DNA of 5,307 bases, taken from NCBI GenBank assembly GCA_009784355.1, contig WRBU01000096.1, positions 1 to 5,307 on the forward strand. Direction: 5' to 3'. The notes beneath the pieces were generated by a model. That model did no database searches. It saw only the letters and a program-made list of their open reading frames with translations, and was not told where the DNA came from. The translations under genes were made by a program, and so were the position numbers. This document shows positions 1 to 4,907 of the stretch, one piece after another (the first letter of the stretch is position 1; each line of letters opens with the position of its first letter). Origin of the DNA: Defluviitaleaceae bacterium (GTDB lineage: Bacteria > Bacillota > Clostridia > Lachnospirales > WRAX01).

Positions 1-305
1 ATGTAATTACGCCTATAGAATTGAATCATAAGCTCTGCTAATTCATTAGGCGAAAAAGTCGCCCTTTGCACATCATTTGATTTTCTATTGATACAATAAC
101 TACAATCATATACGCAGGCATTGCTCAAAAGCACTTTCAAAAGGGCAATACATCTGCCGTCTGCTGAAAAGCTGTGGCAAATCCCGCTTGCCACAGCATT
201 GCCAATAGACCCTGGCGCACCACCACGGTCCACGCCGCTGGACGTACACGCTACATCGTATTTGGCAGCATCGGATAAAATTGTAAGTTTTCTTAAAGTG
301 TCCAC
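1..305 (-). CDS. Radical SAM protein, putative DNA modification/repair family (N-terminal part, cut by left edge)
   Basis: The first 101 residues are visible; the gene continues past position 1. The decisive motif is Cys64-x3-Cys68-x2-Cys71 (NACVYDCSYCINR), the radical SAM triad that binds a 4Fe-4S cluster and cleaves S-adenosylmethionine. Extra cysteines lie at 20, 43 and 52. The opening (DTLRKLTILSDAAKYDVACTSSG), the GICHSFSADGRC stretch and FYRRNY match my memory of the clostridial 'putative DNA modification/repair radical SAM protein' family (TIGR03916, rSAM_link_UDG), usually encoded next to a protein with a uracil-DNA-glycosylase-like domain. That partner would lie beyond the left edge. 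The start is GTG at 305: an in-frame TAA lies just upstream and GGAGG sits 5 bases before it. The radical SAM call is secure; the repair role comes from the family name only and the substrate is unknown. Confidence 0.85.
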   Translation of the reverse strand, partial: MDTLRKLTILSDAAKYDVACTSSGVDRGGAPGSIGNAVASGICHSFSADGRCIALLKVLLSNACVYDCSYCINRKSNDVQRATFSPNELAELMIQFYRRNY

Positions 306-310
306 TTCGT

Positions 311-315
311 CCTCC
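311..315 (-). promoter_or_regulatory. Ribosome binding site that fixes the GTG start of the radical SAM gene
   Basis: On the minus strand GGAGG is followed by five bases and then GTG at 305-303. No in-frame ATG is available upstream, because a TAA closes the frame five codons before the GTG. This site therefore decides the start. Confidence 0.8.
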
Positions 316-354
316 GTTTAGTTTTGCAATAGCTCACCATTTGCTTTCATATAC

Positions 355-363
355 ATTATATCA
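355..363 (-). promoter_or_regulatory. Extended -10 promoter for the radical SAM gene
   Basis: The minus strand reads TGATATAAT, a perfect TGnTATAAT extended -10 element, about 50 bases before the GTG start. This puts the transcript start near 348 with a leader of roughly 43 bases. No good -35 box is seen at the right distance, which is usual for extended -10 promoters. The core of this site (TATATCAT on the plus strand, 357-364) recurs at 451-458 and 508-515. Confidence 0.5.
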
Positions 364-387
364 TAATGATTTAGTTGAGCACAGCGA

Positions 388-434
388 AGCCGAGCAAAAA
401 ATGTCAATGCCTCACTGACTTTTTTGCGAAGGCT
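388..434. terminator. Imperfect palindrome, possibly a second bidirectional terminator
   Basis: The core GTCAATG (403-409) pairs with CACTGAC (413-419) around a 3-base loop. The single A.C mismatch becomes a U.G wobble in minus-strand RNA. The stem continues through A6/T6 (396-401 with 420-425, one bulged T at 402), then GC/GC, then AGCC/GGCT after a small internal loop. The A-tract, stem, T-tract shape is that of a two-way terminator. On the minus strand it would stop read-through from the solute-binding protein gene before the radical SAM gene. The GC content of the stem is modest, so an operator or repeat element is also possible. Confidence 0.4.
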
Positions 435-458
435 GAGTTGATGCGAAACTTATATCAT

Positions 459-511
459 TATACCATATAAACATGACAACACTACGTCATGTTTATATAA
501 TTTTTGGTATA
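459..511. repeat. AT-rich inverted repeat with nested outer arms
   Basis: ATATAAACATGAC (465-477) and GTCATGTTTATAT (486-498) are a perfect 13-bp inverted repeat with an 8-base loop. Outside it, TATACC (459-464) pairs with GGTATA (506-511) across a bulge containing five Ts. The sequence TACCATATAAA at its left edge (461-471) is repeated exactly at 527-537. The low GC content of the stem argues against a strong terminator. A protein-binding dyad or a relic repeat fits as well. Confidence 0.55.
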
Positions 512-526
512 TCATACTTAAAATTG

Positions 527-537
527 TACCATATAAA
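527..537 (+). repeat. Second copy of an 11-bp direct repeat
   Basis: TACCATATAAA here is identical to 461-471, which spans the left side of the nearby inverted repeat. In AT-rich DNA an 11-base match could be chance, so no function is proposed. Confidence 0.35.
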
Positions 538-565
538 AAGCGAAAAAGATAGTGCTATGTAACAC

Positions 566-609
566 AAAAACAGCAGTTTAGGATAAAAATTCCCAAACTG
601 CTGTTTTTT
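566..609 (-). terminator. Rho-independent terminator of the solute-binding protein gene (bidirectional)
   Basis: AAAAACAGCAGTTT (566-579) pairs perfectly with AAACTGCTGTTTTT (595-608). After one mismatch, GGA/TCC extends the stem and leaves a 7-base loop. The hairpin begins 6 bases past the stop codon of the minus-strand gene and gives TTTTT on the minus strand and six Ts on the plus strand. It isolates the solute-binding protein gene from the radical SAM gene. Confidence 0.85.
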
Positions 610-614
610 AATAG

Positions 615-1619
615 TTATTGCGCATTTTCTGCAAAGGTGTTATCAACAAGTACGTCAAAATGCACACGATTGCTCAGCTCGCCACCATGCTCCATAATGT
701 CTTGCAACAAGTAAAAGCCAGCATGATTAACGATGGGGTCGACTTGCCAAGTGTCTTGACTTTGGTAGCGATTTACAATAAAGGTTAGGTCTTCCAAGCT
801 GTTGTGTGAAAAAAACGGTGCAATGACATTCGCTATTTCCGCTGGGCTATGCTCCGCAGTCCATACCATGCCACGCTGCATAGCATTGGTAAAACTTTGA
901 ATTATTTCAGGATTTTCAGCGATAAACGACCTATTAGCCATAAATACTGTATAAGGAATTGCTCCCGTATAATTCGCTAATCCCGTAACAACTTGACCAT
1001 GTCCGCTATGCTCTATTTCAAGCGCGGCTGGGTCAAATTCTGCTGTAAAATCACCAATTCCACCAACAAAAGCCCCTGCCGTAGTCGTAAATGCAAGATT
1101 TGTGATAATCTCCACATCCACCCCAGGCGTTATTCCATGCAGATACAGCACGTACTCTAGCACCATCTGAGGCATTCCTCCCGGACGGCCACCAATAATG
1201 GTCTTTCCTCGCACATCATCCCATGTAAAATTTGGATTGTATTCACGAGATACTAGGAAATTGCCGGCGCGCTGGGTTAGTTGAGCAAAAACCATAGCGT
1301 GGTCAATGCGACCTTCATTATAAACATAGATGGCAGCTTCTGTGCCCATTAGCCCAATGTCGGCATCGCCGCTAATGAGTGCAACCATGCTGCGGTCTGC
1401 TCCTTGACCCGTTTCAAGAACAATTTCAAGTCCTTCATCTTCAAAAAAGCCAAGTTCAACTGCAGCGTAAAATGGTGCGTAAAACACAGAGCGCACAACT
1501 TCATTTACATTTACAATTATTAGCCCATCTTCGTTTTGATTGTCGCTGCTACCGCACGCCGCCAAAACAAAAACCATCACCAAAGCCATAGGCATAAACA
1601 GCCTTTTAAGAATTTTCAT
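615..1619 (-). CDS. ABC transporter substrate-binding lipoprotein, NMT1/THI5/SsuA-like
   Basis: This 334-residue protein is the extracytoplasmic binding subunit of an ABC importer. Residues 1-22 are a lipoprotein signal: basic MKILKRL, a hydrophobic stretch, then the lipobox LAAC with Cys22 as the lipid-anchored first residue, followed by an acidic, Asn-rich linker. Family features in order are FYAPFYAAVELGFFEDEGLEI (46-66), the MVALISGDADIGLMG hinge region (78-92), KTIIGGRPGGMPQMVLEYVL (139-158) and IPYTVFMANRSFIAENPEIIQSF (221-243). These place it with binding proteins for nitrate, sulfonate, taurine or thiamin-pyrimidine precursors; the substrate cannot be read from sequence. The ATG at 1619 follows AGGAGG by 6 bases. 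No permease or ATPase gene adjoins it and a terminator follows directly, so it looks like a single-gene unit. No convincing promoter was found; a weak TAAAAT (1681-1686) lies inside the large palindrome's arm. Confidence 0.9.
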   Translation of the reverse strand: MKILKRLFMPMALVMVFVLAACGSSDNQNEDGLIIVNVNEVVRSVFYAPFYAAVELGFFEDEGLEIVLETGQGADRSMVALISGDADIGLMGTEAAIYVYNEGRIDHAMVFAQLTQRAGNFLVSREYNPNFTWDDVRGKTIIGGRPGGMPQMVLEYVLYLHGITPGVDVEIITNLAFTTTAGAFVGGIGDFTAEFDPAALEIEHSGHGQVVTGLANYTGAIPYTVFMANRSFIAENPEIIQSFTNAMQRGMVWTAEHSPAEIANVIAPFFSHNSLEDLTFIVNRYQSQDTWQVDPIVNHAGFYLLQDIMEHGGELSNRVHFDVLVDNTFAENAQ

Positions 1620-1683
1620 AAATAGCCTCCTAAAAATTTTAAGCTATGTTAGTGTATTCGTAGAAATTGATGGTGGTTACATT

Positions 1684-1851
1684 TTAGAGCATATTCACAT
1701 TAATGGCTTGTGCGGATTTGAAAGATGAATTTTCGCCAATCTAGGAAGTAGGTTTCGTACGAATCCGAAGATTCGTGCGGGTTCTGCTGACAATGAGTGG
1801 TGGAAATTCAGCAGAAAAGACACACAGCAGCTTAACGTGAATATGCTCTAA
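1684..1851 (+). repeat. 168-bp imperfect palindrome: possible MITE or structured RNA
   Basis: The outer arms 1684-1703 (TTAGAGCATATTCAC...) and 1832-1851 pair at 19 of 20 positions. Inside, TGTG (1709-1712) and TTT (1717-1719) pair with 1823-1826 and 1816-1818. Next, 1726-1741 pairs with 1795-1810 (13 Watson-Crick, 2 G-U, 1 mismatch). The apex 1747-1765 pairs with 1770-1788 (13 Watson-Crick, 5 G-U, 1 mismatch) around loop CGAA. The whole element therefore folds into one long hairpin. G-T positions favour plus-strand RNA: seven wobbles there against two on the minus strand. TA dinucleotides at 1685-1686 and 1849-1850 flank GAGC...GCTC, as expected for an IS630/Tc1-type MITE, but they also belong to the palindrome. 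No transposase is present. Confidence 0.6.
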
Positions 1852-1888
1852 TTAGGCATTCAAAAAATAGGTACTAGCGAATAAAAAA

Positions 1889-1912
1889 TATTTTCGTCAT
1901 TTGCAGAAAATA
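1889..1912. promoter_or_regulatory. Upstream operator-like dyad of the blaI promoter
   Basis: TATTTTC (1889-1895) and GAAAATA (1906-1912) form a 7-bp inverted repeat around a CATTTG core. The 14-mer CATTTGCAGAAAAT (1898-1911) recurs with one change (C for A) at 1958-1971, so near-identical copies sit on both sides of the promoter. This suggests an accessory repressor site. Confidence 0.4.
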
Positions 1913-1916
1913 GTGC

Positions 1917-1945
1917 TTGACATTTGTTTCCGGCATCTATATAAT
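1917..1945 (+). promoter_or_regulatory. Consensus sigma-A promoter of the blaI-blaR operon
   Basis: TTGACA (1917-1922) and TATAAT (1940-1945) are both perfect, with an optimal 17-base spacer. Transcription should begin near 1952, giving a leader of about 76 bases before the blaI ATG. A promoter this strong normally needs a repressor, which fits its position ahead of a BlaI-family gene. Confidence 0.9.
1919..1928. promoter_or_regulatory. Putative BlaI operator over the -35 box
   Basis: GACATTTGTT contains ACATTTGT, an exact match to the ACAnnTGT centre of the TACAnnTGTA dyad known for BlaI/MecI/CopY repressors. It overlaps the -35 hexamer, so a bound repressor would block RNA polymerase. Assignment to the BlaI encoded next door is inferred from position and family. 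Confidence 0.6.
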
Positions 1946-1955
1946 ATTAAACATA

Positions 1956-1965
1956 GGCATTTGCC
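1956..1965. promoter_or_regulatory. Putative second BlaI operator at the transcription start
   Basis: GGCATTTGCC is a dyad (GGCA-TT-TGCC) sharing the CATTTG core of the site at 1919. It lies just after the -10 box, at about +5 to +14. It begins the second copy of the 14-mer CATTTGCCGAAAAT (1958-1971). Two sites bracketing a promoter fit repression by a dimeric winged-helix repressor. Confidence 0.5.
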
Positions 1966-2027
1966 GAAAATCTTTCGAGAGTAATGAAATAAGTCGGCTA
2001 TCAAATAATTTTGAATGAGGTGGTGCA

Positions 2028-2405
2028 ATGGACAAGATGAAAAACCTACCGGACGCGGAGTTTGACATCATGAAAGTAGTATGGGCTAACGAGCCGCCCA
2101 TCACATCAAATATAATCATGCAACAGCTTGGTAATGCAAGAGAGTGGAAAGCACAATCCGCTATCTCGTTTTTGCTTAGGTTGGTCGAGCGTGGTTTTTT
2201 ACGCACAGAAAAGAATGGAAAAGAGCGCACTTACTTCCCTTTGGTGAACAAGGAAGATTATCTCAAATTTGAAACAGACAATTTTGTCAAACAGTTTCAC
2301 GACAATTCGTTTCTTAACCTTGTTACTACTATGTATGGAGATAAGCACATGAGTGATGATGACATTGATGAGCTTCTAAATTGGGCAAAAGAACGGAGGG
2401 GTTAG
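2028..2405 (+). CDS. blaI: BlaI/MecI/CopY-family transcriptional repressor
   Basis: At 125 residues it is typical for the family (about 120-130). It opens with LPDAEFDIMKVVWANEPPIT (7-26), the first helix of the winged-helix domain. The recognition helix is near 40-58 (WKAQSAISFLLRLVERGFL) and the wing follows (RTEKNGKERTYFPLV, 59-73). The C-terminal half (about 74-125) is the dimerisation region. By eye FLN-L (95-98) lines up with the staphylococcal Asn101-Phe102 cleavage region, so Asn97-Leu98 may be the equivalent proteolysis point. Family members bind dyads as dimers and are cleaved or released when the partner BlaR-type protease senses its signal. The ATG at 2028 follows GAGGTGG. It is the first gene of a tight operon with the M56 protease and probably represses its own promoter. 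The symbol names the family; beta-lactam resistance is not implied. Confidence 0.92.
   Translation: MDKMKNLPDAEFDIMKVVWANEPPITSNIIMQQLGNAREWKAQSAISFLLRLVERGFLRTEKNGKERTYFPLVNKEDYLKFETDNFVKQFHDNSFLNLVTTMYGDKHMSDDDIDELLNWAKERRG
2395..2401 (+). promoter_or_regulatory. Ribosome binding site of the M56 protease inside the end of blaI
   Basis: GGAGGGG lies within the last codons of blaI, 5 bases before the ATG at 2407. The blaI stop codon and this ATG are one base apart, so translation of the two genes is probably coupled. Confidence 0.8.
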
Positions 2406-2406
2406 T

Positions 2407-4137
2407 ATGCAAGAGTTCATGGTAACATTGCTGATTTGCTCCGCCGCTATGTCCGTGCTTGCGCTATTGTATATGTCGCTCACACCATTTTTGGCAAAGC
2501 GTTATTCTGAAAAAGGGCGTTACTATGCATGGCTGATTATTGTAATCGGATTAATTATTCCTTTTCGACCCAGCTGGACAAACGCAATATTTACTGTTGA
2601 TGTTGGAGTGGCGGATGTCTCAAATGATTTTGTGAATACCGCTACACAAGCATGGAGCGGTAATGTTGCAACAATGCCAACATTTACGGCTTATGCAAGT
2701 CCTACATCTATTCCCGAAACTTTTAGTATTACATTGTGGCACGGCATAACAGCAGCGTGGTTGATTGGCGTGGCAGCATTTATTTCTTACCAAACCATTA
2801 GACACTACCGCTTTGTTAAAACGGCAAGACGTTGGAGCGAAACCATTGCAGACGAGAAAATGCTATCCATATTCCGTGAATTAAAAATGGAAATGGGAAT
2901 AGAAAGGCAAATAGGTCTGTATTTTAGTTATTGTGTCGGCAGCCCAATGATGATTGGGTTTATCAAGCCGAAAATACTTTTGCCAACAGAGGAACTGACA
3001 GAGAAAGAGCTTCGCTTTATCCTAAAACACGAGCTTGTGCATTACAAGCGCAGTGACTTGCTGTATAAGTCTTTGGTTCTTATCGCAACAGCAATGCATT
3101 GGTTTAATCCCATTGTTTACCTAACAGCAAAGACAATCAATATATTATGCGAAACATCTTGTGATGCCGAAGTTATGCAAAATGCAAATGAAGATACCCG
3201 CCAACGCTACAGCGAAACAATCATTAATATGGTTAAATACCGTTCAAAAATGAAGCTGCCTACGGCTTTTTCGACTAATTTTTATGGAGGTAAAAAAGGC
3301 ATGAAAAACAGAATTTCGTCTATTATGGACATGAGCAAAAAAAGAGCAGGCACTCTTATACTATGCGGTGCGCTTGTCCTCACTTTGGGAACAGGTGCGG
3401 TAGTTGCAGCAAGTGCGATTGACCCTACAAATCAAGAAATAGCAATGCCTAATTCAGCAGTAGCGGAGCAGACGGCAATCATCCGTGTCACAAATGGCGA
3501 AGCATCTAGAAGTGTTGACAGCGGGCAAACGTGGCAACATCATGATGTCAATGAGGAATTCGATTTCGTTTTTGAAGAGATGACCGTTGCCGAACTCGAA
3601 AATCAGCTTGCAGAATTGAGGGCGAATGCAGAGGCATTGGTTGCTTCTGGCGACCACACTTGGGAAGAAATAACGGCGGCAATCACTCTTATGGAAGAGC
3701 AAATTGCACAAGTAAAAGAGGGGACTCTTACAATCGGCAGACCTTTTAGCGTTGAAGGCAGCACTGTATCAATATCGATTTCAGGCATGTTTCAATATGA
3801 TGATGTAACGATAGTGAATGAGGTTTTTGCAGAGAGTACTTTTACCGTCATAGATGATTCCAATTATTTAGCGAATCGTCCAGCTACTGCCCATGTATTT
3901 GCAGAGTATGAAGAATGGGGTTTAACAATCGAAGGGCTTTATCCTCACCCAAATGGAGGTTTCACAGCAAATTCAAGGCAAAATGTTTTCCTCCATGGGC
4001 AACTAATGAGAGGGTTTACAGATTTCGACAACGACGTAGTGAGTATGTCAATTTCATCTGCTGACCGTGGTGGTAGCGAGTGGGTTCGTGTGATACGTAA
4101 TGCCAACGGAAATATCGAACGAATAGATACAGAATAA
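2407..4137 (+). CDS. BlaR1/MecR1-type M56 membrane metalloprotease with a non-penicillin-binding ectodomain
   Basis: This 576-residue protein has the BlaR1/MecR1 layout. Membrane segments lie near 4-26, 40-54, 109-128 and 315-337. The cytosolic zinc-protease domain lies between the third and fourth: His208-Glu209-x2-His212 (KHELVHY) is the HExxH site, and NILCETSCDAEVM supplies the probable third ligand, Glu249. Residues 338-576 should be outside the cell. BlaR1 carries a class-D-like penicillin sensor there (STxK, KTG). Here that region has one lysine (437), no serine three residues before it and no KTG. Instead it has an Asp-box (SVDSGQTW, 369-376), a likely coiled coil (391-440) and a strand-rich, very acidic tail. 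By family analogy it senses an external signal and triggers inactivation of the BlaI encoded 1 base upstream. The signal is unknown. A strong terminator follows. Confidence 0.88.
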   Translation: MQEFMVTLLICSAAMSVLALLYMSLTPFLAKRYSEKGRYYAWLIIVIGLIIPFRPSWTNAIFTVDVGVADVSNDFVNTATQAWSGNVATMPTFTAYASPTSIPETFSITLWHGITAAWLIGVAAFISYQTIRHYRFVKTARRWSETIADEKMLSIFRELKMEMGIERQIGLYFSYCVGSPMMIGFIKPKILLPTEELTEKELRFILKHELVHYKRSDLLYKSLVLIATAMHWFNPIVYLTAKTINILCETSCDAEVMQNANEDTRQRYSETIINMVKYRSKMKLPTAFSTNFYGGKKGMKNRISSIMDMSKKRAGTLILCGALVLTLGTGAVVAASAIDPTNQEIAMPNSAVAEQTAIIRVTNGEASRSVDSGQTWQHHDVNEEFDFVFEEMTVAELENQLAELRANAEALVASGDHTWEEITAAITLMEEQIAQVKEGTLTIGRPFSVEGSTVSISISGMFQYDDVTIVNEVFAESTFTVIDDSNYLANRPATAHVFAEYEEWGLTIEGLYPHPNGGFTANSRQNVFLHGQLMRGFTDFDNDVVSMSISSADRGGSEWVRVIRNANGNIERIDTE

Positions 4138-4157
4138 GCGAGAGAAATAAATGCCAT

Positions 4158-4201
4158 AAACAAAACATCCCCTTCTGAGTAGAGTGGGGATGTTTTGTTT
4201 T
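4158..4201 (+). terminator. Rho-independent terminator shared by the blaI operon and rpe
   Basis: AAACAAAACATCCCC (4158-4172) pairs perfectly over 15 bp with GGGGATGTTTTGTTT (4186-4200) around a 13-base loop, with a T-rich right side. It begins 20 bases after the protease stop codon. On the minus strand it also begins 33 bases after the rpe stop, so it serves both convergent units. Confidence 0.9.
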
Positions 4202-4233
4202 GACAAGGTAAATGCAGAAAAGGCTCAAAAGTT

Positions 4234-4905
4234 TTAAATCTGCCGCATTGCGCTCACATAGCTTTTGGTTTCTGTGGTTACATCACTTTTCCCAAAAATT
4301 GCAGAGCCGACCACAATAATATTCGCGCCTGCATCAAGCACAATTTGAAGATTTTCGTGACTAATACCACCGTCCATTTGTATATCAAGATTTGGGAAAT
4401 TTTTGCGAAGATAGCGTGTTTTTTCCAGAGTTTCTGCTATAAAGCCTTGACCTCCAAAACCAGGAACAACGGACATAACCAAAGCCATATCAAAAATGTG
4501 AGCAATGGAAGAAATTGCGTTAATAGAGGTGTGAGGATTTATAGCAATGCCTGCCTTTTTACCAAGCGAATGAATATTTTTAGCAATTTGCACAGCATGG
4601 TCGGGACTCTCGCACGCTTCTATATGAAAAGTTATTATATCTGACCCCGCATTTGCAAAATCTTTAATATATTTTGCGGGGTCAGCTATCATTAAATGCG
4701 TGTCAAAAATCAAATTAAGCCCCAGTTTTTCCGCTTCCTTACGAAGCGAAGCAATAACGGGAATGCCAAATGATATATTTGGAACAAAATGTCCGTCCAT
4801 CACATCAAGGTGAATATATTTTGCGCCGCCCGAAGCAATGGCTTGCAAGCCTTCACCAAGCTGTGCAAAGTCTGCCGATAATACCGAAGGAGATAAAATA
4901 TTCAT
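4234..4905 (-). CDS. rpe: Ribulose-phosphate 3-epimerase
   Basis: This cytosolic enzyme interconverts D-ribulose 5-phosphate and D-xylulose 5-phosphate in the pentose phosphate pathway. The 223-residue length is normal for this (beta/alpha)8-barrel. The expected motifs appear in order: LSPSVLSADF (4-13), HLDVMDGHFVPNISFG (32-47), DTHLMI (68-73), VMSVVPGFGGQGF (143-155), MDGGI (177-181) and VVGSAIFG (198-205). Metal ligands are predicted as His32, Asp34, His70 and Asp178, with the two aspartates as the acid/base pair. DTHLM replaces the more common DVHLM, a conservative change beside the ligand. The start at 4905 is 2 bases after the rsgA stop codon, so the two are cotranscribed; its ribosome site (AGGATG, 8 bases away) is weak and lies inside rsgA, suggesting translational coupling. 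It is the last gene before the shared terminator. Confidence 0.96.
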   Translation of the reverse strand: MNILSPSVLSADFAQLGEGLQAIASGGAKYIHLDVMDGHFVPNISFGIPVIASLRKEAEKLGLNLIFDTHLMIADPAKYIKDFANAGSDIITFHIEACESPDHAVQIAKNIHSLGKKAGIAINPHTSINAISSIAHIFDMALVMSVVPGFGGQGFIAETLEKTRYLRKNFPNLDIQMDGGISHENLQIVLDAGANIIVVGSAIFGKSDVTTETKSYVSAMRQI

Positions 4906-4907
4906 AA

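Larger units (their letters stand above)
306..614. other. Gene-free region between the radical SAM gene and the solute-binding protein gene
   Basis: No credible coding frame is seen on either strand. The region holds the radical SAM promoter, two inverted repeats (388-434 and 459-511), a short direct repeat and the terminator of the solute-binding protein gene. It is AT-rich, mainly from 440 to 570. No RNA gene is recognised. Confidence 0.6.
1620..2027. other. Divergent intergenic region between the binding-protein gene and blaI
   Basis: No coding frame is supported on either strand in these 408 bases. From left to right the region holds the binding-protein ribosome site (CCTCCT on the plus strand, 1626-1631), a large imperfect palindrome (1684-1851), operator-like repeats from about 1889, a consensus promoter (1917-1945) and the blaI leader with its ribosome site (2017-2023). 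Confidence 0.65.

Noticed and set aside
121..321. Plus-strand open frame of 66 codons
   Set aside because: It is the shadow of the minus-strand radical SAM gene, whose cysteine motif and ribosome site are clear; the plus-strand translation resembles nothing.
615..1619. Naming the binding protein thiY or ssuA
   Set aside because: The fold family is clear, but ligand specificity cannot be read from sequence and no thiamin or sulfonate genes adjoin it.
1681..1709. Minus-strand promoter for the solute-binding protein gene (TAAAAT at 1681-1686, AAGCCA at 1704-1709, 17-base spacer)
   Set aside because: The -35 box matches only 3 of 6 bases and the -10 is embedded in the palindrome arm; too weak to annotate.
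1684..1857. Integron attC site
   Set aside because: The element is an imperfect hairpin and ATTAGGC follows it, but the GTTRRRY/RYYYAAC core pair is absent, no integrase is present and the length is above the usual range.
2407..4137. Calling the protease blaR1 or mecR1
   Set aside because: The membrane-protease part fits, but the penicillin-sensor motifs that define those genes are missing.
4345..4644. Plus-strand open frame of 99 codons
   Set aside because: It is antisense to rpe, whose motifs are intact throughout; no ribosome site or recognisable protein.
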